Notes: generated by a model from the sequence alone, not told the origin. Positions 7,855-15,491 are shown, counted from the first letter of the stretch. The stretch is DNA of 64,000 nt from Geobacter sp. OR-1 (GCF_000813145.1 NZ_BAZF01000003.1:124001-188000), one strand, 5' to 3'. Numbers and translations: made by a program.

Positions 7855-8217
7855 ATGCCCGACGATAAACTGGCGCGACTGCTGCGTCGATTTGCCGCAG
7901 CAGCCATGGCGCACCACGAGGCGATGGAAGCGATGAACGAAAAAGGTGCTGCCACCCATGCGCGGGTGATTTCCGGGTTATACGGGTCAATCATCGGCGA
8001 GGGGGAAGCCGGCAGAGCGGCACTGCTGGCATTGGTTGACGATGCCAACCCAGTTGTGGCGGGAATGGCGGCGGTCTATTCGATCCACCACAACAGTGAC
8101 CGCTGTTTGGCGGTGTTGAGCCGGATAGCGCTCGAATCGGGGTTGCTGGGGTTTCGGGCCGGGGTGGCGGTGGAGCGATGGAAGAGCGGGGAGTGGTCGT
8201 CGCCGGAAAAAGATTGA
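7855..8217 (+). CDS. DUF2019-like protein
   Basis: 120 residues, helical, no signal. It resembles the DUF2019 family: an N-terminal LARLLRRFAAAAMAHHEAME, then HEAT-like helices with DDANPVVAGMAAVYS and ALESGLLGFRAGVAVERW. The ribosome site is weak (GGGGTCAGAAC). Family function is unknown. It lies between DUF1499 and the second dapL-tail repeat. Confidence 0.68.
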   Translation: MPDDKLARLLRRFAAAAMAHHEAMEAMNEKGAATHARVISGLYGSIIGEGEAGRAALLALVDDANPVVAGMAAVYSIHHNSDRCLAVLSRIALESGLLGFRAGVAVERWKSGEWSSPEKD

Positions 8218-8242
8218 GGCTCATGCACCAATGTTCCCCTAA

Positions 8243-8311
8243 CTGTCCGCCTTCGGCCATCGCGAGAATGTGATTGAGTCGATGGCGAGGATAAAGAAGA
8301 ATTTGAAGTAG
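8243..8311 (+). repeat. dapL-tail repeat, degenerate copy
   Basis: Aligns without gaps to the last 69 bases of dapL (5888-5956) with about seven substitutions, including the same TAG stop position. It is not preceded by more dapL sequence. Hairpin 3 and a DUF4160/DUF2442 pair follow, the same order as after dapL itself, but the proteins are not close copies. Confidence 0.8.
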
Positions 8312-8315
8312 ATAG

Positions 8316-8344
8316 AAAGGCGGCCCGCAAGGCCGCCTTTCTTG
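8316..8344. terminator. GGCGGCC-family hairpin 3
   Basis: AAAGGCGGCC (8316-8325) pairs with GGCCGCCTTT (8331-8340), loop CGCAA, then CTT. It directly follows the dapL-tail repeat. Confidence 0.8.
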
Positions 8345-8370
8345 CTTTTTGGCTGGTGCATAAGTATACT
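8342..8370 (+). promoter_or_regulatory. Sigma-70-like promoter for the second DUF4160 pair
   Basis: TTGCTT (8342-8347), 17-base spacer, TATACT (8365-8370), about 28 bases before the DUF4160 start. It begins right at the end of hairpin 3. Confidence 0.5.
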
Positions 8371-8397
8371 CCGGTTAGGAATATCCAAGGAGTGAGT

Positions 8398-8658
8398 ATG
8401 CCGACAATAAGCGCCTTTTTCGGGATTCTGATCAGGATGTTTTTCAATGAACATTCGCCGCCGCACTTCCACGCAGAATATTCCGAATTCAAAGCCGTTA
8501 TCGATATTCGTACTTTTGAAGTAATAGAAGGCAAGCTGCCACGTCGCGCGTTGGAGCTAGTGCTTGACTGGGCGGAGCTTCACCAGACTGAACTTATGGA
8601 AGATTGGGAGCTGTGCCGCAAACATGTGGAGCCACGCCCCATTGAGCCGTTGCAGTAG
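8398..8658 (+). CDS. DUF4160 protein, copy 2
   Basis: 86 residues. It carries the family core IRMFFNEHSPPHFHAEY followed by AVIDIRTFEVIEGKLPRRALELVLDWAELHQTEL. AAGGAG stands ahead of the ATG. It is clearly divergent from the copy at 6005, so the two are separate acquisitions or old paralogues rather than a recent duplication. A DUF2442 gene follows after 16 bases. Confidence 0.88.
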   Translation: MPTISAFFGILIRMFFNEHSPPHFHAEYSEFKAVIDIRTFEVIEGKLPRRALELVLDWAELHQTELMEDWELCRKHVEPRPIEPLQ

Positions 8659-8674
8659 TATCAGGAGGTGACGT

Positions 8675-8929
8675 ATGTACTGGGATGTTGTTGAAGCAAG
8701 AGTTTTGGGGACTCTTGAGTTTGCCGTGACGTTTGCCGACGGTTTAAGCGGAAAAGTGAAGATTCTCCCGACGCATCTGTACGGGGTCTTTGAAAAGCTC
8801 CGGGACCCTGATTTCTTCAAGGAATTACGGGTTACGGACGGGTTCGTTTCCTGGCCGGGTGATATCGACATCGCACCGGATGCCATGTATCGCGAGATAA
8901 AGAGTAAAGGGACGTGGGTGCTGGAATAA
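8675..8929 (+). CDS. DUF2442 protein, copy 2
   Basis: 84 residues; pattern VVEARVLGTLEFAVTFADGLSGKVKI and a C-terminal VSWPGDIDIAPDAMYREIK. AGGAGG is eight bases before the ATG. It is paired with the upstream DUF4160 gene in one operon. Function unknown. Confidence 0.86.
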   Translation: MYWDVVEARVLGTLEFAVTFADGLSGKVKILPTHLYGVFEKLRDPDFFKELRVTDGFVSWPGDIDIAPDAMYREIKSKGTWVLE

Positions 8930-9066
8930 ACTGGCAGTATTAAGGGAGATGTCAAGGAACTGATATTTTGAAACTAGTTGATGGATTCAGTTCAGATGAT
9001 GTTTGATGGAATTAAGTAGACTGTCCTCAGAATTATGCAGAATTAGTCTTGGATGGAGATGGTATC

Positions 9067-9831
9067 GTGATTACATTTTGTAGAATTATAATGTTTTTGC
9101 TGGTATTTAGCACTGTTCCTGGACTTGAATGTAAGAGCTATGGTTTTGTTCCACCAGCTGAACTCCAAGCATTTCCAATGATAAAAATAAATAACAAATC
9201 CGTTACGTTAAGCAATGATGGGAAATTGCTGATTGAAGTTACTTTGGATAACAGTATTTGGAGTGCTCCAACTGACGAAATCGCCTTTCATTCCGCTACG
9301 GTGGCATACGTTGTTTATAAGGCAATTCCATTTGCGTTTAGCACCCCTATGAAAATTCAGATTTCAAAATGGGATCACCCACGGATTCTATTCAATAGAG
9401 GGCCTAACAACGAATATTTAGTTCTACTTGGTGATAGCAATCAAGCGCCATATATTGCGTTCGGATTCGGGCAAGAACTGGGTCATGCGTTAATTGACAA
9501 TTTAAATGGTTCTGCTGACCCCCAGTTGTGGTTTGAAGAAACTTTTTGCGAGGCATTGGCAGTATGGGCGCTTCAGCAACTGGCCTTGGAGTGGGGCAAA
9601 TCTAAAGATGGGAATTTGAAGTTCTATGCCCAGATGTTTTCATCGGAAGCAAAAAACTTACATTATAATACTAAACCACCTTCTGAAGGATATCCGCTGT
9701 GGTTTGCCAAGAACAGAAAATTTCTGACAGAAAAATGCAATGATCGAGAACTTGAAAATGAGGGACACTTCCCGTATTTTCATTTTTTTAAAGGCGGCCG
9801 ATTGGCCGCCTTTATAATTTCTGAGCAATAA
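9067..9831 (+). CDS. Exported peptidase-like protein of unknown family, odd 3' end
   Basis: 254 residues from the GTG at 9067, which has TGGAG upstream; other starts at 9049 and 9091 are possible. A hydrophobic N-terminus (IIMFLLVFSTVPG) suggests export. FGQELGHALIDN followed about 20 residues on by WFEETFCEALAVWAL resembles a gluzincin zinc site (HExxH plus a later Glu), but the first His is Gln, so zinc binding is doubtful. The gene is markedly AT-richer than its neighbours, suggesting transfer. Its last residues (FFKGGRLAAFIISEQ) are encoded by hairpin 4, so the original C-terminus has probably been replaced. Confidence 0.6.
   Translation: MITFCRIIMFLLVFSTVPGLECKSYGFVPPAELQAFPMIKINNKSVTLSNDGKLLIEVTLDNSIWSAPTDEIAFHSATVAYVVYKAIPFAFSTPMKIQISKWDHPRILFNRGPNNEYLVLLGDSNQAPYIAFGFGQELGHALIDNLNGSADPQLWFEETFCEALAVWALQQLALEWGKSKDGNLKFYAQMFSSEAKNLHYNTKPPSEGYPLWFAKNRKFLTEKCNDRELENEGHFPYFHFFKGGRLAAFIISEQ
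9790..9815. terminator. GGCGGCC-family hairpin 4, inside a coding frame
   Basis: AAAGGCGGCC (9790-9799), loop GATT, GGCCGCCTTT (9804-9813). It lies inside the last codons of the upstream gene rather than after its stop. Confidence 0.8.
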
Positions 9832-9901
9832 ATGGTTTGCCGCACAGCATCTGCTGTGGCATACTTTAAGTACCTGATCAAGTACCAGAAGGAGTGCCGA
9901 T

Positions 9902-10165
9902 ATGAATACCATCCCCGCCCAGGAACTGAAGCGGCGCGGCATTGCCGCGGTGGATGACCTGATCGCCGCGGGCGACGTACACGTCATCCGCAACAACCGT
10001 CCAGAGTATGTGGTGCTTTCCGAGGCGCGCTATGCCGAGCTGGTGGCCGATGCCGAAGAGGCCTACGTGGCCCGGGTGAAGGCGTCGCTGGAGGATGTGA
10101 AGGCGGGCCTGGTCAAGCGGGGCAGCGCGGCTGACCTGATCAAAGAGCTGGGGCTCGCGGACTAG
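9902..10165 (+). CDS. Antitoxin, Phd/YefM family
   Basis: 87 residues: NTIPAQELKRRGIAAVDDLIAAGDVHVIRNNRPEYVVLSEARYAEL is the Phd/YefM DNA-binding domain. The helical, charged C-terminus is the toxin-binding part. AAGGAG is upstream, and two GTACTTGATC-type imperfect repeats near 9865-9885 may be its operator. The RelE-like toxin gene follows after two bases. Confidence 0.86.
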   Translation: MNTIPAQELKRRGIAAVDDLIAAGDVHVIRNNRPEYVVLSEARYAELVADAEEAYVARVKASLEDVKAGLVKRGSAADLIKELGLAD

Positions 10166-10167
10166 GC

Positions 10168-10443
10168 ATGTACGAGCTTGTCTGGACTGCCGGTTTTACC
10201 CGCGCCGCAAATAAGTTCGTTGACCAGCATCGCGAACTACGCACCAAGTTAGCCGCCACCCTGCGAGACCTGGAGAACGACCCGTTCCAGCCCCACCTGA
10301 GATATCACCATCTGACCGGTAAACTGAAGGTAATCCAGGCGGTGAGCATCACCCACAGTTACCGGATCACCCTGACCGTTATGATCACCGACAAAGAGAT
10401 CATTCTCCTCGACATCGGCGGTCATGGCGATGTCTACCGCTAG
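10168..10443 (+). CDS. RelE/ParE-family toxin
   Basis: 91 residues, basic. Fold pattern: YELVWTAGFTRAANKF, LRDLENDPFQPHLRYHHLTGKL, SYRITLTV and a C-terminal IILLDIGGHGDVYR, as in RelE/StbE-type toxins that cut mRNA on the ribosome. Mode and target are inferred from the family. Same operon as the antitoxin at 9902. Confidence 0.88.
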   Translation: MYELVWTAGFTRAANKFVDQHRELRTKLAATLRDLENDPFQPHLRYHHLTGKLKVIQAVSITHSYRITLTVMITDKEIILLDIGGHGDVYR

Positions 10444-10469
10444 TGACCGCAGGGACCATACTTTAATGC

Positions 10470-10498
10470 AAAAGGCGGCCAATCGGCCGCCTTTTGTT
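10470..10498. terminator. GGCGGCC-family hairpin 5
   Basis: AAAAGGCGGCC (10470-10480), loop AATC, GGCCGCCTTTT (10485-10495). It ends the toxin-antitoxin operon and faces the convergent VOC gene, so it can serve both strands. Confidence 0.88.
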
Positions 10499-10518
10499 TG
10501 AAGATCTTTTCCGCAACT

Positions 10519-11004
10519 TCAACCGCGGCGCGCCGCTTCTATTGCCGCGATGTCGATCTTTTTCATCTGCATCATCGCATCAAACGCCCGCTTGGCGGCG
10601 GCGGGATCGGGATCGCTTATCGCTTCAGTCAGAGCAATCGGAGTAATCTGCCACGACAGACCCCATTTGTCCCTGCACCAGCCGCACTGACTCTCCTCGC
10701 CACCGTTGCCGACAATGGCGTTCCAGTAACGATCAGTTTCTTCCTGGTCAGCGGTTGCAACCTGAAACGAGAATGCCCAGTTGTGCTTGACCTCGGGGCC
10801 GCCATTGAGACCGAGACAGGGAATTCCCATCACGGTAAACTCGACCGTCAGAACATCCCCTTTCTTTCCGGACGGATAGTCCCCCGGTGCCAGATGTACA
10901 GCGTCAACGGATGAATCGGGAAAGGTTGCTGCATAAAACCGCGCTGCCTCCTCGGCGTCGCGGTCGTACCATAGGCAAATTGTGTTCTTTGCATGCGTTG
11001 TCAT
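10519..11004 (-). CDS. VOC-superfamily protein (PhnB/3-demethylubiquinone-methyltransferase-like)
   Basis: 161 residues. The PhnB-like pattern ICLWYDRDAEEAARFYAATFPDSSV, GIPCLGLNGGP, WAFSFQVATADQEETDRYW and GWCRDKWGLSWQITP is complete. These are small metal-fold proteins; most are not methyltransferases despite the common label. GGAGAATTGAC precedes the ATG. Convergent with the toxin operon. Confidence 0.88.
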   Translation of the reverse strand: MTTHAKNTICLWYDRDAEEAARFYAATFPDSSVDAVHLAPGDYPSGKKGDVLTVEFTVMGIPCLGLNGGPEVKHNWAFSFQVATADQEETDRYWNAIVGNGGEESQCGWCRDKWGLSWQITPIALTEAISDPDPAAAKRAFDAMMQMKKIDIAAIEAARRG

Positions 11005-11373
11005 GTCAATTCTCCTTCGCGATGCGCCGCTCTGAAATATGTGTCGGTAGTGAGCGGTCAGTGTACCTAGCCCTTGACGATTTCTCTGTCACCTTCATTC
11101 TACTGCTCTTTGGCAAAGATGTTTATATGAAGTTTCCCAGGAGAATTTGGGAATAGTTTACTTATTTCACAAAGTGACCAACCGGGCGCTCTTGCTATCA
11201 CGAACAAAAAACTCTTGACCCGTCTATCGCTTCACAGTTTAGCGTTGTCCTGGCCTTTCTGCCATCACTCGGGATCTCCGAAAAGGAAGCGCTACTGATC
11301 CGCAATTGGTAAGCGGCCATGGAGAACACGTTGACCATGGAATAAGTTGAAACAGCAGATCAATCACACACTG
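11005..11373. other. Intergenic stretch without a recognised gene
   Basis: 369 bases between the divergent VOC gene and the leader region of the MBL gene. No frame here has family-like sequence or a convincing ribosome site. An isolated TTGACC near 11214 lacks a good -10 partner. Confidence 0.5.
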
Positions 11374-11402
11374 TTGACAGGCCGGAAAACATGCGCTACA
11401 AA
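11374..11402 (+). promoter_or_regulatory. Sigma-70 promoter of the leader transcript
   Basis: TTGACA (11374-11379), 17-base spacer, TACAAA (11397-11402). Transcription would begin near 11409. No other promoter is evident before the MBL gene. Confidence 0.6.
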
Positions 11403-11459
11403 TTGCCCATGAACAACAGACCACAGACCAGCAACGTCGTCGCAGTCGTCACTTTGTGA
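11391..11459 (+). CDS. Candidate valine-rich leader peptide
   Basis: Short frame of 22 codons from ATG 11391, or 16 from ATG 11409, ending NVVAVVTL: four valine codons in five, then Thr-Leu and a stop at 11457-11459. If the promoter at 11374 is used, only the ATG at 11409 lies in the transcript and translation would be nearly leaderless. A GTCAC/GTGAC stem (11448-11460) covers the stop, as a pause hairpin would. The layout resembles branched-chain amino-acid attenuators, but the gene downstream is a hydrolase. Confidence 0.45.
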   Translation: MRYKLPMNNRPQTSNVVAVVTL

Positions 11460-11466
11460 CGGCTCT

Positions 11467-11513
11467 GCGCTACCGGTAACCGGAGCGCGGGCCCAAAGCC
11501 CGCGCTCTTTTTC
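11467..11513 (+). terminator. Attenuator-type terminator with competing hairpin
   Basis: Terminator: GAGCGCGGGC (11483-11492), loop CCAAA, GCCCGCGCTC (11498-11507), then TTTTT. An alternative hairpin GCGCTACCGG / CCGGAGCGC (11467-11476 with 11480-11488) uses the left arm of the terminator, so the two cannot form together. That is the switch expected in transcription attenuation. Confidence 0.7.
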
Positions 11514-11521
11514 GTTTCACG

Positions 11522-11550
11522 AGGCCGCGGGGTTTTTCCTGCGGCCTTTG
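11522..11550 (+). terminator. Second hairpin before the MBL hydrolase
   Basis: AGGCCGCGGG (11522-11531) pairs with CCTGCGGCCT (11538-11547) with one G-U pair; TT-G-TT follows. It stands 40 bases ahead of the MBL start. Confidence 0.5.
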
Positions 11551-11590
11551 TTGCTTCTGCGGCCACCATTACCGTACGGAGGTACACCAG

Positions 11591-12418
11591 ATGCAGATCA
11601 GCAGCCGAATTCACGCCATCAGAATCCCCTTTACCGTGCCCACTCCCCTTGGGCCCATCGAACGCTTCGTCTACGCCTATCTGGTCTGCGGCGAGCAGGT
11701 CACCCTTTTCGACAGCGGCGTGGCCGGGGCCGATGAGCTGATCTTTGCCTATCTCGACTCTATCGGCCGCGGCAGGGAGATCAGCCGTCTGCTCCTTACC
11801 CACAGCCATCCGGACCATATCGGTGCCGCGCGGGCCATACGGGCAGCCACCGGTTGTGCGGTGCTGGCCGGCTCAGCGGAGCGGAGCTGGATCGAGGACA
11901 CCGGGCGACAGGAGCGAGAGCGGCCGGTACCCGGCTTCTCTGCCCTGGTGGGCGGTCCGGTGCAGGTGGACCGGGTTATTGCCGATGGAGAGACTATGGA
12001 GCTGGGTGGTGGGCTGCTGCTGGAGGTGATCGCCACTCCGGGGCATTCGGCCGGCTCTCTGTCGTTTTTCCTCCGCAGTGAAGGGGCGCTGTTCTCTGGC
12101 GATGCCGTGCCGGTGCCTGGCGATCTCCCCATCTATGACGACTACCGCACGTCAGTTGCCACCCTGGAGCGGCTGCAGGGACTTCAGGGGGTGGAGCTGC
12201 TTCTGGAAGCATGGCAGGAGCCGCGCGCGGCAATTCCATCCAGCCGGCTTGCCGAAGGCCTAGCATGGCTGCAGGCAGTGGATACGGCGATTCGGCAGGC
12301 AGGTGGAGAGGAGCAGGATGCCATGGCACTTTGCCGGCAGGTGGTGACGAAGCTGGGACTCTCGCCGCTGGCGGTGAACCCACTGGTGGCGCGTTCGTTC
12401 TGCTCACATAAAAATTAG
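11591..12418 (+). CDS. MBL-fold metallohydrolase
   Basis: 275 residues. The metal site is THSHPDHIG near residue 75, with later ligands in ATPGHSAGSLSFF and LFSGDAVP. The N-terminus LGPIERFVYAYLVCGEQVTLFDSGV is the usual glyoxalase-II-like beta strand pair. Substrate not predictable; a soluble hydrolase of thioesters or lactones is likely. GGAGG lies before the ATG. Expression should depend on read-through of the two hairpins upstream. Confidence 0.92.
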   Translation: MQISSRIHAIRIPFTVPTPLGPIERFVYAYLVCGEQVTLFDSGVAGADELIFAYLDSIGRGREISRLLLTHSHPDHIGAARAIRAATGCAVLAGSAERSWIEDTGRQERERPVPGFSALVGGPVQVDRVIADGETMELGGGLLLEVIATPGHSAGSLSFFLRSEGALFSGDAVPVPGDLPIYDDYRTSVATLERLQGLQGVELLLEAWQEPRAAIPSSRLAEGLAWLQAVDTAIRQAGGEEQDAMALCRQVVTKLGLSPLAVNPLVARSFCSHKN

Positions 12419-12520
12419 GGATTCTCCCCATATTTTATCGTTACATCGAAAAACCGTCGCTATCATCTCCACCATGAAGAAATCGTTCTATACGTGGGAA
12501 GGTGACACTCACTAAACAGC

Positions 12521-12548
12521 AAAAGGCGGCCACTTGGCCGCCTTTCTT
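12521..12548. terminator. GGCGGCC-family hairpin 6
   Basis: AAAGGCGGCC (12522-12531), loop ACTT with the shared C, GGCCGCCTTT (12536-12545). About 100 bases after the MBL stop. Confidence 0.8.
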
Positions 12549-12645
12549 GCCCATACAAAGTGCTGCTAGTTTTCCTTAATGAATTCAAAGTGGTATGTTA
12601 TAATTCAGACAGAGAAGACAGCCTAATTGTTACGGGAGGTGTACC

Positions 12646-13053
12646 GTGGCCTCGTTAGTCTGGAACAACAAATTGAATCCAACTGTTGATTTAATAAATA
12701 TACATTTTGATAAGATAAATGAGTGTATCAAACATATTCATGATGATATCGAAGACCCAGAGAGGAGTTGTGAGCATACAAATGAATTGATAAATCAACT
12801 TGAGCAACTTTTCGAGTTGCATTTCATGTATGAGGAACAATTGCTAGAAGGTATTAACTACCCATCAGTCAATGAACAGAAAAAGCGTCATAGTTTGTTT
12901 CTTAAAACCTTTGAACCGGTTAAGCTTGAAAGCGGCCAATGCCATTCTCCGAATTTCATGAATAGCTTAACTAAAATAAGATTAGATTTTGTATCTAATA
13001 TGAATGACGATACCATGAAGCTCTGTGACTATATAATCGACAGTTATCGTTGA
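12646..13053 (+). CDS. Hemerythrin-like protein, degenerate metal site
   Basis: 135 residues starting at a GTG with GGGAGG upstream. Four-helix hemerythrin layout: LVWNNKLNPTVDLINIHFDKINECI, then ELHFMYEEQLLEGINYPSVNEQKKRHSLFL. Several di-iron ligands are kept (His near 24, His/Glu near 61-66, His near 85), but the C-terminal HxxxxD block appears as NDDTMKL, lacking the His. It may bind one iron or none. AT-rich compared with its neighbours, suggesting transfer. Confidence 0.75.
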   Translation: MASLVWNNKLNPTVDLINIHFDKINECIKHIHDDIEDPERSCEHTNELINQLEQLFELHFMYEEQLLEGINYPSVNEQKKRHSLFLKTFEPVKLESGQCHSPNFMNSLTKIRLDFVSNMNDDTMKLCDYIIDSYR

Positions 13054-13068
13054 GGCAATAATGAAATT

Positions 13069-13092
13069 AGGCGGCCGAGTGGCCGCCTTTTT
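13069..13092. terminator. GGCGGCC-family hairpin 7
   Basis: AGGCGGCC (13069-13076), loop GAGT, GGCCGCCT (13081-13088), then TTTT. Convergent position between the hemerythrin-like gene and the decarboxylase. Confidence 0.82.
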
Positions 13093-13116
13093 GATTACAG
13101 ATTGCACTTTGATTAA

Positions 13117-14436
13117 TTACAGTTTCACATCCAGTTCATTCTGCACCAGCTGCTCACGCACCTGCTTCTTCCTAATCTGTACCAGTTCGCCGCTACGTGT
13201 CCTCATGACAGCTCCCGGCTTGCGGTGCGAGTTGTAATTTTCCGGCGACATACTCTCGGAATAGGCCCCAGTGCCGCCGATGACTACATAGTCGCCGATT
13301 TCCGGTTCGACAATCAGCACCGGCACGATGTTTCCGTCACTGTCCAGACGCACCGAATCGCCGCTTTCGCAGCAGCGCCCCACAATGCCGAACGATTTCA
13401 GCCCAGCCGTTGGCTTGGAGTCATATTCGCTGGAAAGCAGCGTACCGTCCTGGCGCACAATGGCAATGGGGTGCTCGGAACCGTACAGGAGCGGGCGCGT
13501 CAGCAGTTCCATGCCGCCGTCAACGATCAGGAAGTTCAGCTCGTTGGTCAGCTTCTTGTCGATGATCCTGGTGATGATATGGCCCGAGTTGGCCACCACG
13601 AAGGTTCCCGGCTCGATCTCCATCTGCAGTTCGCGTCCGGTTGCCTCCTTGAATTCCTTGATCCGCTGCGTGGCATAGGTACCCAAGCTAGCGATATCGG
13701 CCTGCTTTTCCCCCGGCATCCTGGCGACCTTGAGTCCGCCGCCGAAACTTACCGTGGTGGCATCCGGGAAATAGGCCTTCACAAAGCCCAGTTCACGGTC
13801 GATGTTCTCTCGCCATTTTTCCGGGTCGCCCCCGGAACCGATATGGACATGGACCTGGATAAAGCGCAGCCCCTGTTTGTCAGCAAGAGCCTTCACCTGC
13901 GGGACATCGTTTAAATGCACGCCGAAGCAGGAGTATTCGCTGCCGGTATCGCGGGTGGCGCTTTCACCGCCGCCGGCGGCTCCCGGATGGACCCTGATGG
14001 AGAGGTCGACGTTGTTTGCTTTGGCAAAGTCGGCAATCAGCTGGAATTGCAACATGGAGCAGACATTGTACTTGAGGCCTGCCTTGATCATCTCCTCCAG
14101 CTCGGCGCGCTCCGCACCGGATGGTACCTCCTGGGTCGTCAGCATCATCCGGCTGTACGGTATCCCGGCGGCAAAGGCTCGGGCCGCTTCGTCAAGCGAT
14201 GAGCAATCCAGATCCAGTCCCTTGCTGGTGACGACTCGCAGGACGGTACGATCCGAGTTTGCCTTCATGGCATAGCGGACATGCAGACCGTACGCATTCG
14301 GCATGTTCAGCAGCTGTTCGCAGCTGTTTTCCATGTATTCCTGATCATGCAGATACACCGGTGTTCCCCACTGCTGGGCGATTTTCGGGATGAGCGTTGC
14401 GTCCAGTTTGGTTGGACCAAAGAGTTTCATTGTCAT
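13117..14436 (-). CDS. Diaminopimelate decarboxylase-family PLP enzyme
   Basis: 439 residues, fold-type III decarboxylase. PLP lysine Lys58 in RYAMKANS; HVHIGSGGD, VSFGGGLKV, MEIEPGTFVV, VDGGMELLTRP and GRCCESGD are the standard DapDC blocks. The best guess is meso-diaminopimelate to lysine (LysA), which would complete the pathway begun at dapA, but the sequence departs from classical LysA, for instance in the insert GAAGGGESATRDTGSEYS, so a D-lysine/D-ornithine or related decarboxylase is possible. GAGG precedes the ATG at 14436. Confidence 0.85.
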   Translation of the reverse strand: MTMKLFGPTKLDATLIPKIAQQWGTPVYLHDQEYMENSCEQLLNMPNAYGLHVRYAMKANSDRTVLRVVTSKGLDLDCSSLDEAARAFAAGIPYSRMMLTTQEVPSGAERAELEEMIKAGLKYNVCSMLQFQLIADFAKANNVDLSIRVHPGAAGGGESATRDTGSEYSCFGVHLNDVPQVKALADKQGLRFIQVHVHIGSGGDPEKWRENIDRELGFVKAYFPDATTVSFGGGLKVARMPGEKQADIASLGTYATQRIKEFKEATGRELQMEIEPGTFVVANSGHIITRIIDKKLTNELNFLIVDGGMELLTRPLLYGSEHPIAIVRQDGTLLSSEYDSKPTAGLKSFGIVGRCCESGDSVRLDSDGNIVPVLIVEPEIGDYVVIGGTGAYSESMSPENYNSHRKPGAVMRTRSGELVQIRKKQVREQLVQNELDVKL

Positions 14437-14628
14437 CGTTCAACCTCATAAATGGAATATGACTCCGCATGCCCTGATCCATCAGGGCAACGTGAAGAGG
14501 GTTGCCCATCTTTGTAGCATTTTCGACCGGTGCGGCGCAACATCTCTCTGAGGGTAAAAAGAATCGGAAGGAGATGTTATACTTTTAAAAACGATGACTC
14601 GCACCATCAACTGCAAAGGAGAATGACC

Positions 14629-15123
14629 ATGAAATGGTTTCCGATGATGCTTCTGGCTTTGGCACTAGCACCGCTTGGCGTATCGGCCGCAGATGCCCCG
14701 GTTGCCCCCAACGGCATCGCCCTGTTCGGGGATTATCGCAGCTGGGAGGTGATCGCCCCCTCGTATCGCGAAGACAAGAACCATATCCGGGTGGTGCTCG
14801 GCAACCCGGCGGCGGTAAAGGCCATGCGCGCCAAGGTGCGGCCGATGCCAGACGGTGCGGTGCTGGCAAAGGTGGCCTGGACTGTTCGCAAGCATCCGGA
14901 TTTTCCGGTGGCGACCGTGCCCGACAGCTTCGCCCAGGTGGAGTTCATGGTCAAGGATACCGCCAAATACAAGGACACCGGAGGATGGGGCTTTGCCCGC
15001 TTTGTCGGCAACAGCTACAAGCCCTACGGCAAGGATGCCGGATTCGTCATGGAGTGTTTTGGCTGCCACACCCCGGTCAAAGGGAACGACTATCTCTTTA
15101 CCGGCTACGCACAGGTGCCTTAA
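14629..15123 (+). CDS. Cytochrome P460-family protein
   Basis: 164 residues. Sec signal peptide to about residue 21 (ALAPLGVSAADA). The mature protein has the P460 pattern NGIALFGDYRSWEVIAPSYREDKNHIRVVLGNP, VAWTVRKHPDF and VMECFGCHTPVKGNDYLFT. CFGCH is the c-type haem site. In known P460s a lysine cross-links to the haem for hydroxylamine or nitric oxide chemistry; many relatives have no known function. The ATG at 14629 is preferred over 14623 for spacing from AAAGGAG. Confidence 0.9.
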   Translation: MKWFPMMLLALALAPLGVSAADAPVAPNGIALFGDYRSWEVIAPSYREDKNHIRVVLGNPAAVKAMRAKVRPMPDGAVLAKVAWTVRKHPDFPVATVPDSFAQVEFMVKDTAKYKDTGGWGFARFVGNSYKPYGKDAGFVMECFGCHTPVKGNDYLFTGYAQVP

Positions 15124-15227
15124 CGGCCTAAATGGAAAAGGGGACGGGCAGCAATTGAAAACCGCAGCCTGTCCCTTTTGACCGCTGGGGTAGACTAAAC
15201 AGGGACCTCGTTATTGTGTACTTACTC

Positions 15228-15250
15228 AAAAGGCGGCTGATCAGCCGCCT
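15228..15250. terminator. GGCGGCC-family hairpin 8 (variant)
   Basis: AGGCGGCT (15231-15238) pairs with AGCCGCCT (15243-15250): a compensated G-C to A-T change in both arms, loop GATC. Confidence 0.75.
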
Positions 15251-15269
15251 GTGGTGCTCGGGTTTTTCG

Positions 15270-15491
15270 TCATTCTATGCTGAAAGCCCGATCAATTTTG
15301 TTCGTTATACCACGCGCTGCCGACCTCAATTCGTGACAGCTGTCGCGTTTCACCGCTGAATCAAGGCATGTCTTATAGTTGGCAGGAATCTGTCCTTCCT
15401 TGACCACCAAGTCAACATCCTTGCCTTTCGTAATATGCAGTGAACCGCCAGAGTAATCGACCTTGAAATCGTCCTTATAGTCGCATCTCAT
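15270..15491 (-). CDS. Small protein of unknown function, 73 aa
   Basis: Starts at 15491 with GAGGTGAG upstream. Polar and charged, with no signal. Four cysteines (RCDY, KTCLD, DSCHE) are spread over the length. No family recognised. It ends 20 bases from hairpin 8, which would terminate it. Confidence 0.55.
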   Translation of the reverse strand: MRCDYKDDFKVDYSGGSLHITKGKDVDLVVKEGQIPANYKTCLDSAVKRDSCHELRSAARGITNKIDRAFSIE

